Source: a bacterium
Lineage (GTDB): Bacteria; Elusimicrobiota; Elusimicrobia; Elusimicrobiales; UBA9959
Length of the DNA: 64,000 bases
Direction of reading: 5' to 3'
NCBI GenBank assembly: GCA_021789695.1
Contig: JAJYJH010000001.1
Span: forward strand, 62,001 to 126,000
Position numbers and translations under genes: made by a program. Below, piece by piece: positions 33,728-42,353 of the stretch; the first letter of the stretch is position 1; every line of letters starts with the position of its first letter. The notes below the pieces were generated by a model. That model saw only the letters and a list, made by a program, of their open reading frames with translations, was not told where the DNA came from and ran no database searches.

Positions 33728-34395
33728 CAGACCTCCCCGGCCATGGACTTGAGCCTTGCCTGGTCCAGTATCGTCAGTTCGCCGCGGCGGTAGTCTACGA
33801 TGCCGCTGCGCTTGAGCGTGTTGATCGCGCGGCAGACCGGCACGCGCGTGGTGCCAAGATACTGCGCCAACTCGTTCTGGTCCATGGCCATCTTCACCGG
33901 CCGAGTCCTGGTATCCCGGGAAAGGTCAAGGATGGCCTCGGCTAGGCGGCCGAGGATGTTGTGGAACAACATGGATTCCACGTCCTTGTTGGCCTTGGAA
34001 AGGCGTTCGGCCAGGGTCTGGAGGAGCTTCAGCGAGAACTCCGGGTTCTCTACGATAAGCCTGCGGAAGTTCTTCTTGGAGATGACGTAGAGCTCGCTTT
34101 CGGAGACGGCCTGGGCCGAGGCGGAGCGGACCTTGCCGCCTAGCAGCGACATCTCCCCAAAGAACTCCCTTTTCTTCAGGAAGGCAAAAATCTTTTTTTT
34201 GCCGGCCCCTACCGTGGTGAAGATTTTGATGCGGCCGGACTTTACGATGAAGAAGTTGTTCCCCAGGTCCTGCTTGGCGAAGACCATCTGCCCGGCCGAG
34301 TATCTCTTTACCCCGGCTATCGAAAGTATCCTGTTCAAGTCCGCGGCGCCCAGTCCGCTGAAGAAGGAGACCTGCTTGAGTACGGAAGTTACCAT
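33727..34395 (-). CDS. Crp/Fnr family transcription regulator
   Basis: A 222-residue regulator with an N-terminal cyclic-nucleotide-binding-like domain (FAKQDLGNNFFIVKSGRIKI, FFGEMSLLGGKVRSASAQA) and a C-terminal winged helix (MDQNELAQYLGTTRVPVCRA). No cluster-binding cysteines of the Fnr type are visible, so an iron-sulphur oxygen sensor is unlikely. The ATG at 34395 is chosen because GAGGTG lies about six bases upstream; a GTG 21 bases earlier would put the ribosome binding site inside the gene. A -10-like TATAAT on the minus strand (34463-34468) lacks a good -35. It heads the operon hisS-aspS-lipA-membrane-radical SAM, an unusual linkage. Confidence 0.88.
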   Translation of the reverse strand: MVTSVLKQVSFFSGLGAADLNRILSIAGVKRYSAGQMVFAKQDLGNNFFIVKSGRIKIFTTVGAGKKKIFAFLKKREFFGEMSLLGGKVRSASAQAVSESELYVISKKNFRRLIVENPEFSLKLLQTLAERLSKANKDVESMLFHNILGRLAEAILDLSRDTRTRPVKMAMDQNELAQYLGTTRVPVCRAINTLKRSGIVDYRRGELTILDQARLKSMAGEV

Positions 34396-34523
34396 CTTTT
34401 TCACCTCGTTAAGCACGCCGCGTCGCGGGACAATCGCCTCCCGGAACGGCCGGGTCGCATAAATTATATAAATTTACCGGTAGGTCTTGCCCCTGCGCCC
34501 GGGCCGTCGGGCCAGTCCGCAGC

Positions 34524-35018
34524 TCACTTCTTGCGTACGAGCTGCATCCCGCACTTGGGGCATTTGCCGGGCTTAGAGCTGCTGTAATGCCCCATAGGGC
34601 AGACGTACAGCGCAGTTCTCCCCGGTTTATCCGGCGCGGCCGTTTTTTTCCCCTTAGGTCCCGCCTTGACCGCGTATTTGCGCGGGTCAGCGTTGAAGGA
34701 ACGGACGCAGTCGCCGCAGCAGAAGTAATAGATATGCCCTTTGTAGGAGACCGACGGCGTATTTTTCGTCACCTTGAACTTCTCCCCGGTCACGGGGCAG
34801 ACGGCCTTCCTGCCTAGTTCGCTCTTGCCCGGACTGCGCTCCTTTACCGCCGCGTCCTCCCCCTGCGCGGTCTTCGCGGCTTTTCCCATACTGCCGCACA
34901 AGGCCGACTTATGCGGTTCTTCGCGCGTCGTTGTGGACTTCTGCGCGGCGCCGGCCGCGGCCGGGCCCGCCGCCAGCATCATGGCCAGCAGCGCTGTGAC
35001 AAGTTCGTTCGTTTTCAT
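34524..35018 (-). CDS. Secreted YHS plus heavy-metal-binding domain protein
   Basis: The 164-residue product has a signal peptide (residues 1-25, ending AAAGAAQ), a YHS/TRASH-like domain (about 71-116, with CPVTGEKFKV and YYFCCGDCVRSFNADPRKYA) and a C-terminal heavy-metal-binding domain (138-161) ending KPGKCPKCGMQLV. Its Cys pairs would bind soft metals such as Cu(I). It is the last gene of the operon led by the ECF sigma factor, 27 bases after cusA. It is probably a periplasmic metal carrier or buffer. The domain calls are by pattern and are fairly secure. Confidence 0.88.
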   Translation of the reverse strand: MKTNELVTALLAMMLAAGPAAAGAAQKSTTTREEPHKSALCGSMGKAAKTAQGEDAAVKERSPGKSELGRKAVCPVTGEKFKVTKNTPSVSYKGHIYYFCCGDCVRSFNADPRKYAVKAGPKGKKTAAPDKPGRTALYVCPMGHYSSSKPGKCPKCGMQLVRKK

Positions 35019-35045
35019 ACATTTACCTCCGTGGTGTTCTGAGCC

Positions 35046-38000
35046 TTAACGCGGTCCGGCGTTCTCCTGCCGCGCGCCGCGCTTCATCTCCCCGCGCCAT
35101 TTCCAGACGGTGTAGATGGCCGGGTAGATAAGCAGTTCCATTATGAAGGACGTGAAGATGCCGCCCACCATAGGCGCGGCTATGCGCTTCATCACGTCGG
35201 CGCCGGCCTCGTACGAAGGGGCCCACATGATGGGAAGCAGGCCCATGAACAGGCACATCACCGTCATCATCTTCGGCCGGATGCGCTTGACCGCGCCGTG
35301 CATGACGGCTTCCTCCAGGTCCTTCAGCGTGTTCAGGCGCCCTTCCCGCTTGCGCTGGTCGTAGGCCAGGTCCAGGTATAGCAGCATGACCACTCCGGTC
35401 TCCGCGTCCACGCCGGCCAGGGCTATCATACCCACCCAGACCGCCACGGACATGTTATAGCCAAGAAGGTATAGCAGCCACACCGCCCCGACCAGCGAGA
35501 ACGGAACGGCCAGGAAGACTATGCCGGTCTTTGCCAGCGAACCCGTGTTCACGTAAAGCAGCACGAAGATGATCAGCAGCGTCAGCGGCAGCACAATCAG
35601 CAGGCGCTGCCTGGCGCGCTGCATATACTCGAACTGCCCGCTCCAGGAAAGGTAGTAGCCCGGCGGCAGCTTTATCTCTTTGGCCAACAGCGCCTTCCCC
35701 TCTTTTACGTAACCGCCTATGTCCTGGTCCGGCGTAAGGTCTACGTAGACCCAGCCGGTCAGCATGCCGTTCTCGTCCTTGATGGACGGCGGACCCTTAA
35801 CCACGCGGATGTCCGCCAGCTCGCCCAGCGGCACCTGCGCCCCAGACGGCGTAGGGACCAGCACGCGTCCCAGTTTGTCCAGCGTGTCGCGTCTGCCGCG
35901 CTGATAGCGCACGTTCACGGGGTAGCGCTCGCGCCCCTCCACCGTGGTGGTCACGTCCATGCCGCCGATGGCCGTCTCTATCACGTCCTCCACGTCCCCG
36001 ACTGTGAGGCCGTAGCGCGCGGCGTCCCGGCGGCGCACGTCGAAGTCCACGAAGTGGCCGCCGGTCACGCGCTCGGCGTACACGCTGCGCGTGCCCTTCA
36101 CGCGCGGCAGCACGGCCTCTATTTGCTCGCCTATCTTCTGAATCTCGGAGAGGTCGGGGCCGTAAACCTTTATGCCCACCGGCGTGCGTATGCCCGTGGT
36201 CAGCATGTCCAGCCGCGTCTTTATCGGCATGGTCCAGGCGTTGGTAGTGCCAGGCAGTTTGACGGCGGCGTTCAGGGCCGCTATCAGTTCCTCCCACGTG
36301 CGCGGCTCCATCTCTGGCCAAAGCAGGCGCAGCGCTGGCTTGAGCCAGCCCGGCGCCCTGGAACTGTACCAGCGCGCGTGCGGCACCGGCGGCCAGTCCT
36401 TCTGCGGCTTCAATTTGACAACGGTCTCGGCCATCTCCAGCGGCGCCGGGTCCGTAGCGGTGTCGGCGCGTCCTATCTTGCCGAAGACGCGCTCCACCTC
36501 GGGAAAGCCGCGGATGATCCGGTCCTGTTCCTGCAGCCACAGCTTGGCCGGCTCTATGGCTATGCCCGGCAGCGTGGTGGGCATGTAGAGAATGTCGCCC
36601 TCGTTCAAGGCCGGCATAAACTCGGAACCGAGCTTATTGTAGACCGGAACCGCCGTCAGTATCAGCAGCGCTGCCAGCGCTATAGCGGTCTTGCGCCATT
36701 CCAGCACGAACGAGAGCAGCGGTTCGTATACGCGGAACAGGAAGCGGCTGACCGGGTGCTCCTCCTCGGAGTAGATCTTTCCCGCCCACAGGAAGTTGAC
36801 CGGCTTCGCCAGCCAGCGGGGCTTCAGTTTAAGCTCGCGCGCCGGCTTCAGGAAGAGCTGCATCAGCACCGGCACCAGCGTCACGGCGGCCAGCGCCGCG
36901 AAGAACATCGAGAAGGTCTTGGTGAAGGCCAGCGGCCGGAAGAGGCGTCCCTCCTGCGCCTGCAGCGTGAAGATGGGCAGGAAACTGACCGCTATCACCA
37001 GCAGCGAGAAAAAGACCGGCCTGCCCAATTCCTGCGCGGCGTGCAGTATCACGTCGAAGAGCGGGGCCTTCCTGCCGGAAAACTCCCATTCCTCCAGCCG
37101 CTTCTGCGCGTTCTCCACCATGATGACCGCCGCGTCCACCATGGCGCCTATGGCTATGGCTATGCCGCCCAGCGACATAATGTTGGCGGAGAGGCCCAGG
37201 TGGTACATCGGGATGAACGCCAGCAGCGCCGCCACCGGCAGCGTGACTATAGGCACCAGCGCGCTGCGGAAATGCCAGAGGAAGACGACTATGACCAGGC
37301 TGACTATCAGCAGTTCCTCCAGCAGCTTGCGCTTGAGCGTGTCTATGCTGCGCTCTATCAGGCCCGAACGGTCGTATGTGGCCACCAGCTTTACCCCGGG
37401 AGGGAAAGAGCCCTTTACCTCCTGCAACTTCTTTTTCACCCCTTCTATTACCTTCAGCGCGTTCTCGCCGGAGCGCATCACCACGATGCCGCCCACCGTC
37501 TCGCCCTCGCCGTCCAGTTCGGCGGCGCCATCTCGCATCTCCGGGCCGTAATGCACCTTGGCTATGTCCTTTATGAGCACAGGCGTGCCGCCGGCGCCGG
37601 TCCCCACCGGGACGTTCTCTATGTCGGCCAGACTCTTGATGTATCCGCGGCCGCGCACTACGTACTCCCTTTCACTCATCTCCAGCACGCGGCCGCCGAC
37701 GTCGGCGTTGGAGCGCTTGAGCGCCCGGATGACGTTCTTGAGGGGTATATGGTAGGCCAGCAGTGCGTCGGGGTCTATGTCCACCTGGTACTGCTTGACG
37801 TAGCCTCCGACCGAGGCGACCTCGGCCACGCCTGGCACCGATTCCAGCCAGTAGCGCAGGTACCAGTCCTGGAAAGAGCGCAGGTCGGCCAGGCTGTTCC
37901 TGCCCGACGTATCCTTGAGCGCGTACTCGAAGACCCAGCCCACGCCGGTGGCGTCGGGGCCCAGCACCGGGTGGACACCGGACGGCAGTGAGCCCTCTAT

Positions 38001-38348
38001 GGAGGAGAGGTATTCCAGCGTGCGGGAGCGGGCCCAGTATATGTCGGTCCCGTCCTGGTAGATGATGTAGACGAAAGAAAGCCCGAAGAAAGAATAGCCG
38101 CGCGCCACCTTTACCTTCGGCGCGGCCGTCATGGCCGAGACTATCGGGTAGGTGATCTGGTCCTCCACCAGGTCCGGAGAGCGGCCGGGCCAGCTGGTGA
38201 AGACTATCACCTGGGTGTCCGAGAGATCGGGAATGGCGTCCACAGGGATTTTCTTCAGCGCGTACCAGCCCCAGGCCACGGCGAAGACCGTGCCCAGAAA
38301 CACGAAGAAACGGTTCCGGGAACACCAGGAGATGAGTCGGTTTATCAT
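35046..38348 (-). CDS. Heavy-metal RND efflux pump, CusA-like
   Basis: The 1100-residue inner-membrane pump has RND architecture: an N-terminal transmembrane helix, large periplasmic loops and two sets of six helices. It resembles CusA more than CzcA: the sequence DTATDPAPLEMAETVVKLKP matches the CusA porter region, and MIALAGVDAETGVVMLLYL in the second membrane half fits the monovalent Cu(I)/Ag(I) subgroup. Also present are ARGYSFFGLSFVYIIYQDG and GAMVDAAVIMVENAQKRLEE (proton-relay helix 4). The pump works with the adaptor and TolC-like channel encoded just upstream. An insertion around residues 645-680 (after LKPQKDWPPV) is longer than in E. coli CusA. The metal is inferred from motif matches. 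Confidence 0.95.
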   Translation of the reverse strand: MINRLISWCSRNRFFVFLGTVFAVAWGWYALKKIPVDAIPDLSDTQVIVFTSWPGRSPDLVEDQITYPIVSAMTAAPKVKVARGYSFFGLSFVYIIYQDGTDIYWARSRTLEYLSSIEGSLPSGVHPVLGPDATGVGWVFEYALKDTSGRNSLADLRSFQDWYLRYWLESVPGVAEVASVGGYVKQYQVDIDPDALLAYHIPLKNVIRALKRSNADVGGRVLEMSEREYVVRGRGYIKSLADIENVPVGTGAGGTPVLIKDIAKVHYGPEMRDGAAELDGEGETVGGIVVMRSGENALKVIEGVKKKLQEVKGSFPPGVKLVATYDRSGLIERSIDTLKRKLLEELLIVSLVIVVFLWHFRSALVPIVTLPVAALLAFIPMYHLGLSANIMSLGGIAIAIGAMVDAAVIMVENAQKRLEEWEFSGRKAPLFDVILHAAQELGRPVFFSLLVIAVSFLPIFTLQAQEGRLFRPLAFTKTFSMFFAALAAVTLVPVLMQLFLKPARELKLKPRWLAKPVNFLWAGKIYSEEEHPVSRFLFRVYEPLLSFVLEWRKTAIALAALLILTAVPVYNKLGSEFMPALNEGDILYMPTTLPGIAIEPAKLWLQEQDRIIRGFPEVERVFGKIGRADTATDPAPLEMAETVVKLKPQKDWPPVPHARWYSSRAPGWLKPALRLLWPEMEPRTWEELIAALNAAVKLPGTTNAWTMPIKTRLDMLTTGIRTPVGIKVYGPDLSEIQKIGEQIEAVLPRVKGTRSVYAERVTGGHFVDFDVRRRDAARYGLTVGDVEDVIETAIGGMDVTTTVEGRERYPVNVRYQRGRRDTLDKLGRVLVPTPSGAQVPLGELADIRVVKGPPSIKDENGMLTGWVYVDLTPDQDIGGYVKEGKALLAKEIKLPPGYYLSWSGQFEYMQRARQRLLIVLPLTLLIIFVLLYVNTGSLAKTGIVFLAVPFSLVGAVWLLYLLGYNMSVAVWVGMIALAGVDAETGVVMLLYLDLAYDQRKREGRLNTLKDLEEAVMHGAVKRIRPKMMTVMCLFMGLLPIMWAPSYEAGADVMKRIAAPMVGGIFTSFIMELLIYPAIYTVWKWRGEMKRGARQENAGPR

Positions 38349-38360
38349 AAAGTTACCGCG

Positions 38361-39560
38361 CTATTTATCTCCGCCGAAGGCCGACAGGGCGGCGTTCAGC
38401 TGCGACTCGGAGTCTATAAGGAAGTTGCCGCTGGTGACCACTCTGTCGCCGGGCTCGAGGCCTTTGAGTATCTCCGTGTAGCCGCCGCCGCCCCGGCCGG
38501 CCGTCACGCCGCGCGCGGCCAGGTAACCTCCGCCCAGGTCCACGAAGACCACCTGCCTGGTCCCGGTGTCCACCACGGCCCCGGACGGCACCGTCAGGCG
38601 CCGGCCACTGTCGGCCAGCACCACGGCGTTCAGGTACATGCCGGGCTTCAGCAGCCCCTCCGGGTCAGATAACCGCGCCCTCAGGCGGGCCGAACGGGTG
38701 GCCGGGTCCAGCACCGGGTCTATGGAAACTATCCTGCCTTCGAAGGTCCTGCCGGGCAGCGAGATCGTCGTAGCGCGCACGGTCTGGCCCGGTTTCACCA
38801 GCGGCAGGTCCTGCTCGTAGACTCCGGCGTAGAGCCAGGGCGAGCCGTTGGACGAGGAGGGCAGCAGCAGGCTCTCGTCAGGTTTCCCGCCCGCCGCGAG
38901 CGCGGCTATCTGCGCGTCCGACATCCCGGCCAGGCGCAGCCGCAGACGGCTGGCCGCTTCCAGCTCCTTGGCCCTGTCCAACGTACCGGTCAGGGTGCTG
39001 GCCCTGGCCTGTTTCAGGGCGGCCGCCGCTGAAAGGTATTCCTGCTGCGTGCGGTACAGGTCCGGGTCGTAGGCCACCTTGCCTTCGGCACGGACCTCCA
39101 CCGCGAACGGGCGCTCCATCGCCATGCCGAGCTTGAGGCCTATCTCCTGCCTGCGCGCCGCGCTCACTTTGAAGGCGCCCGGCTCTGCCGGAGAAGCCTG
39201 CGCCTCGTCAGCGTACACCGGAACGAAATCCATGCCCATGCCGTCCTTGGCCGGGACCGGGGAGGTGACCTTCGGGTCCATCGGGCTACGGTAGTAAAGT
39301 ATCCTATGCGCGAGCTTCCCGGTTTTAGAACCCTGTCCGGCAGGCGCGGCCGCGTTCTCTATGGGCACCAGCGTCATGCCGCAGATAGGGCATTCGCCTG
39401 GCTTGTCGGAGATGTACGAGGGGTGCATGGGGCAGTGGTACTTGATCCCTTGAACCGCGGCGGCAGTCCCGGCCTCGCGGCAATGCCGGCGGACCACTAC
39501 GGCCGCGCCGGCGGCGAAGAGCAGCAGCAGCCCTGCTATTATCGAGATTCTCTTATTCAT
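38361..39560 (-). CDS. RND efflux adaptor, CusB-like, with heavy-metal-binding domain
   Basis: A 399-residue periplasmic membrane-fusion protein anchored by an N-terminal helix (residues about 7-24). It carries a heavy-metal-binding domain (41-68, YHCPMHPSYISDKPGECPIC then GMTLVP), a second cysteine-free copy (YYRSPMDPKVTSPVPAKDGM then GMDFVPVY) as in CusB, an alpha-hairpin, a lipoyl-like part and beta-barrel domains (VKPGQTVRATTISLPGRTFE). Adaptors of this type bridge CusA and the outer-membrane channel and may pass metal to the pump. It starts eight bases inside the end of the TolC-like gene. Its overlap with that gene implies coupled translation. Confidence 0.95.
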   Translation of the reverse strand: MNKRISIIAGLLLLFAAGAAVVVRRHCREAGTAAAVQGIKYHCPMHPSYISDKPGECPICGMTLVPIENAAAPAGQGSKTGKLAHRILYYRSPMDPKVTSPVPAKDGMGMDFVPVYADEAQASPAEPGAFKVSAARRQEIGLKLGMAMERPFAVEVRAEGKVAYDPDLYRTQQEYLSAAAALKQARASTLTGTLDRAKELEAASRLRLRLAGMSDAQIAALAAGGKPDESLLLPSSSNGSPWLYAGVYEQDLPLVKPGQTVRATTISLPGRTFEGRIVSIDPVLDPATRSARLRARLSDPEGLLKPGMYLNAVVLADSGRRLTVPSGAVVDTGTRQVVFVDLGGGYLAARGVTAGRGGGGYTEILKGLEPGDRVVTSGNFLIDSESQLNAALSAFGGDK

Positions 39561-40827
39561 ACTTCCTCCCGTCGGGCCCGGCGCCTGTCACCCGCCCCAG
39601 CTCCGCCATATACACCGCGAAATCCACCCTGTTCTTCTCCTGCTGCAGCTCGAAGGCCAGCAGCGAGCGCTCGCTGTCCAGCAGGTCCAGGAAACCCGCG
39701 GTGTCGGCCTGGTAGGCGGCCTGCACCGAGTCCAGCGCGGCCGAGGCCTGCGGGAGCACCGTGGTCCTGTAAAGCCCGAAGAGCCGCGCCGCGGTGTCGG
39801 CCTTTACCGAGAGGTCCTCCACCTGCCAGCGCGTGGCGTTCTCCATGTCGGCCAGGCTCGCGCGCGAGGCTTCCAGCGCGGCGGTTTTTTCCTTAACCGC
39901 GGCCTTGTTCCTGCCCCACCACAGCGGTACATTGAACCCCAGCATCGCCTCCTGGCCTTCGGTGCCGTGGAAGGACAGCGAAGAAGTCCCCGAGCCGACG
40001 GCGGAGTAGGTATAGCCAAGCATGAAGTCGGGATAGTACTGCCGCAGCGCCAGGCGGCGCTCCTCCCGTCTTTCCCCTTCCAGCGCCTTTATGGCCAGCA
40101 GCTCCGGGCGGTCGGCCAGGGCCGCGGCCGTAAGGCGCCGCGTATCCATAGTGAAGGCCGGGTCCCGGGGGGCCTCCGGGGAGCCCAGCGGGGCCTCCGG
40201 GGGACGGTTCAGCAGGACGTTGAGGGCTGCGCTGGCGCTGAGGCGTTCCTGGCGCGCCGTAAGCAGATCCTCGCCCAGCCTGGCCAGTTCCACCTGCGCC
40301 TTGAAAACCATGGCCTGCGGGGCCTTGCCCGCCGCGTATTTCTTGTCGGCCACGTCCGCCACTCCGGCCAGTATGTCGTCCTGTTCTTTCAGTATTCCAA
40401 CCGAGCGCTCGACGTAGTATAGCCCGTAGAAGGCCTGCGTGGTCCTGGCCGCTATCTCCAGCTCCTTGGCGCGCAGGGCCTGGCGCGCCACTTCCGTCCC
40501 GGCCGCCGCCGCCTTGCGCTTGAGGCCCCGCTTGCCCGGGAACGGCAGTTTCTGCGAGATTGAGAACTTGTCGGTGGGCGGCGTCCCCATCGCCTTGGAG
40601 GTATCGAACATATGGGAGAGAGTTATGTCTGGATCGTCCAGGGCGCCAGTCTGGGCAGGCAGCTCGGCCGCGGCCTCCCAGACGCGCCTGGCCCCGGCTA
40701 TCTGCGGGTTGTCCCGGAGCGCGACGGAGAGGACGTCTTCCAGCGCTATCGTGCCGGTGGAGATGTTCTGAGCCCGGAGCGTAGCGCCGGTCGTGGTCAT
40801 CAGTATAAAGAAAGTCAGCGCCCTCAT
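39553..40827 (-). CDS. TolC/CusC-like outer-membrane efflux protein
   Basis: A 424-residue exported protein with a short signal peptide (residues 1-19) and the repeated helical pattern of the outer membrane efflux protein family: ALRDNPQIAGARRVWEAA in the first half and a second repeat with ADRPELLAIKALEGERREER. It forms the trimeric outer-membrane channel that exports metal from the CusA-CusB complex. The gene lies 13 bases after the 84-residue membrane-protein gene and overlaps cusB by eight bases. No lipobox is seen, unlike E. coli CusC. Confidence 0.93.
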   Translation of the reverse strand: MRALTFFILMTTTGATLRAQNISTGTIALEDVLSVALRDNPQIAGARRVWEAAAELPAQTGALDDPDITLSHMFDTSKAMGTPPTDKFSISQKLPFPGKRGLKRKAAAAGTEVARQALRAKELEIAARTTQAFYGLYYVERSVGILKEQDDILAGVADVADKKYAAGKAPQAMVFKAQVELARLGEDLLTARQERLSASAALNVLLNRPPEAPLGSPEAPRDPAFTMDTRRLTAAALADRPELLAIKALEGERREERRLALRQYYPDFMLGYTYSAVGSGTSSLSFHGTEGQEAMLGFNVPLWWGRNKAAVKEKTAALEASRASLADMENATRWQVEDLSVKADTAARLFGLYRTTVLPQASAALDSVQAAYQADTAGFLDLLDSERSLLAFELQQEKNRVDFAVYMAELGRVTGAGPDGRKYE

Positions 40828-40840
40828 ATTCGGGTCCCCT

Positions 40841-41095
40841 TTATTTCACCAGTTTCGAAGCAGCGTCGTTTAGCGCCGGCAGGTGGCGCAGCAGCACGAC
40901 AGTTATCCAGAGCGCGTACAGCAGGCCGGCCGCCACCGCGGCCCGCGCCATGCGTTGCCCGGCCCGCGTGAGGTCCGGACTTTTGAGCGCCGCGACTCCG
41001 AAGAAGACGGCCAGCGCCGCCTTCTCCACCCCGAAGAGATGGACGAACGAGAGCAGCCCCATGGCCAGCGCCGCCGCGGCTAGTTTCGTGGACAT
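40841..41095 (-). CDS. Small hydrophobic membrane protein of the metal-efflux operon
   Basis: An 84-residue protein with two or three hydrophobic helices (AAAALAMGLLSFVHLFGVEK, AALAVFFGVAALKSP, AAVAAGLLYALWITVVLLRH). It is tucked between the anti-sigma factor and the TolC-like gene, one base after the former, so co-expression is near certain. I recognise no family. It could be a small accessory of the pump or a partner of the anti-sigma factor. It has no cysteine and a single histidine in the first half. Confidence 0.75.
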   Translation of the reverse strand: MSTKLAAAALAMGLLSFVHLFGVEKAALAVFFGVAALKSPDLTRAGQRMARAAVAAGLLYALWITVVLLRHLPALNDAASKLVK

Positions 41096-41096
41096 A

Positions 41097-41639
41097 TTAT
41101 TTTCCTTTCGTGTATTTCATCCCGCAGGCCGGGCATTCTTTGCCGGGCATCATATCGCATCGCTTTTTGCATTCGCACAGGTAAGTGGCGCATTTACCGC
41201 ATAGGCTGTCCAGCGCCACCGGATTTATAAGGCTGTCCGGGACCCGCATACCCGACACTACCTTCGTTAGCAGGCCGCTGCGCTGTCCCGGCTCCATGGC
41301 CCTGACGTTCAGGACGAAACTGAAAAGGCCGGCGGTCATGAGACCCAGCATCAGCGCCATCGCGGGCACAGGCAGGCTCAGGAAGCGGCGGTGCGCTCCC
41401 GCTTCCGGACGCTGCGCCTTGGCCGCGGCGACGGTGCGGGCCGTAAAGAATGGAGAAGGCTCCGTGCCGGTCAGGGCAGTCAGGTCCGCCTCGGCGGCGC
41501 GCATGGCGGCCAGCGCGGCCGAACAGGAGGCGCAGGCGGTCAGGTGGGCCTTGAGAGCTTGCGCCTCGCGCGCCGGCAGTTCCCCGTCCAGGTAGGCGGA
41601 AAGTTTGCGTTTGGAATCGCGGCAGGGGTCGAAAAGCAT
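41097..41639 (-). CDS. Zinc-finger anti-sigma factor with extracytoplasmic cysteine-rich tail
   Basis: A 180-residue membrane protein. The N-terminal cytoplasmic part has the zinc-binding anti-sigma pattern (Cys6, then HLTACASC: His32, Cys36, Cys39), expected to hold the ECF sigma factor inactive. One transmembrane segment spans about residues 86-110. The periplasmic C-terminus has seven cysteines (147, 150, 155, 157, 161, 169, 172) in LCGKCATYLCECKKRC and PGKECPACGMKYTKGK, the latter matching the heavy-metal-binding motif of the adaptor and the YHS protein. A metal-responsive release of sigma is inferred. The ATG at 41639 follows AAGAGGAACG; earlier in-frame sequence belongs to the sigma gene. 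Confidence 0.88.
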   Translation of the reverse strand: MLFDPCRDSKRKLSAYLDGELPAREAQALKAHLTACASCSAALAAMRAAEADLTALTGTEPSPFFTARTVAAAKAQRPEAGAHRRFLSLPVPAMALMLGLMTAGLFSFVLNVRAMEPGQRSGLLTKVVSGMRVPDSLINPVALDSLCGKCATYLCECKKRCDMMPGKECPACGMKYTKGK

Positions 41640-41691
41640 AGAATCGTTCCTCTTATGTCTTTTAACGTAAAGCGCTCGAAAAACTTGCGGG

Positions 41692-42267
41692 CTATTTATT
41701 AAGTTTTTTTGCCAGGGACTGCCTGGCGCGGAAGAGCAGGGATTCCACTGCGGACACGGAGGTCTCCATGACGGCGGCAATCTCGTCATAGGAGCGGTCC
41801 TCGTAGACCTTGAGCGTCAGTGCCAGGCGCTGGGCTGCCGGCAGCGAGAGAAAGGCCTCCTCGATCTTTTCCCTGGCGCGGGCCCGCTCGTACATGGCCT
41901 CGGGGCCGGAGCCGGCCGGGGCTGCCGGCTCCGCGCCAGCCGCGGCCGCGGCATCCAGACTCAGTTCCCCCCCGCGCGCCTTCTTCCTGCGGGAGAGGTC
42001 CACCGCCAGGTTGTAGGCTATCCTGTACAATATAGTGGAAAGCCTGGCGCCGGGCTTGAGGTCGGACGCGGACCTGTAGAGCCGCAGGAAGGCCTCCTGC
42101 GCCAGGTCTTCTGCGGCGGCGTGGTCGCGCGTATAGCGGAAGAGGAAGTTTATCAGTCGGGCGGAGTGTTCATCCACTATACGGCTGAAGGCTTCCCCGC
42201 TACCGGCGTTGAACTCCGCCAGCAGGGAAAAACCCTCGGGCAGTTCCGGTTTTTGTTTCTCCGACAC
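41692..42267 (-). CDS. ECF sigma factor heading the metal-efflux operon
   Basis: A 191-residue RpoE-like sigma factor. Region 2 (RIVDEHSARLINFLFRYTRD, then EDLAQEAFLRLYR) recognises the -10, and region 4 (LPAAQRLALTLKVYEDRSYD, then EIAAVMETSVSAVESLLFRA) the -35; a 30-residue Ala/Gly/Pro linker separates them. The start is a GTG at 42267 without a strong ribosome binding site. It is followed 52 bases later by the membrane anti-sigma factor, and then by the efflux genes, so the operon probably autoregulates. I cannot identify the -35/-10 used by this sigma factor with confidence. Confidence 0.93.
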   Translation of the reverse strand: MSEKQKPELPEGFSLLAEFNAGSGEAFSRIVDEHSARLINFLFRYTRDHAAAEDLAQEAFLRLYRSASDLKPGARLSTILYRIAYNLAVDLSRRKKARGGELSLDAAAAAGAEPAAPAGSGPEAMYERARAREKIEEAFLSLPAAQRLALTLKVYEDRSYDEIAAVMETSVSAVESLLFRARQSLAKKLNK

Positions 42268-42304
42268 CAGATTATTCTACTTAATTTCGTTTCACCTCTT
42301 TAGC

Positions 42305-42317
42305 GGACCTGAGGTCC
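42305..42317. promoter_or_regulatory. Palindrome between the sigma operon and a divergent promoter
   Basis: GGACCT-G-AGGTCC has 6-bp perfect arms around one central base. It is 38 bases upstream of the sigma factor GTG on the minus side and ends one base before the plus-strand -35 (42319). That position suits a repressor operator or an activator site. No matching regulator is in the window. Confidence 0.5.
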
Positions 42318-42318
42318 C

Positions 42319-42347
42319 TTGAAAAAATGCTTTCTGTGAGCTAGACT
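42319..42347 (+). promoter_or_regulatory. Sigma-70 type promoter of a short plus-strand transcript
   Basis: TTGAAA (42319-42324) and TAGACT (42342-42347) are separated by exactly 17 bp. Transcription would begin near 42354, immediately ahead of the GC-rich structured stretch. Confidence 0.6.
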
Positions 42348-42353
42348 ATAACA

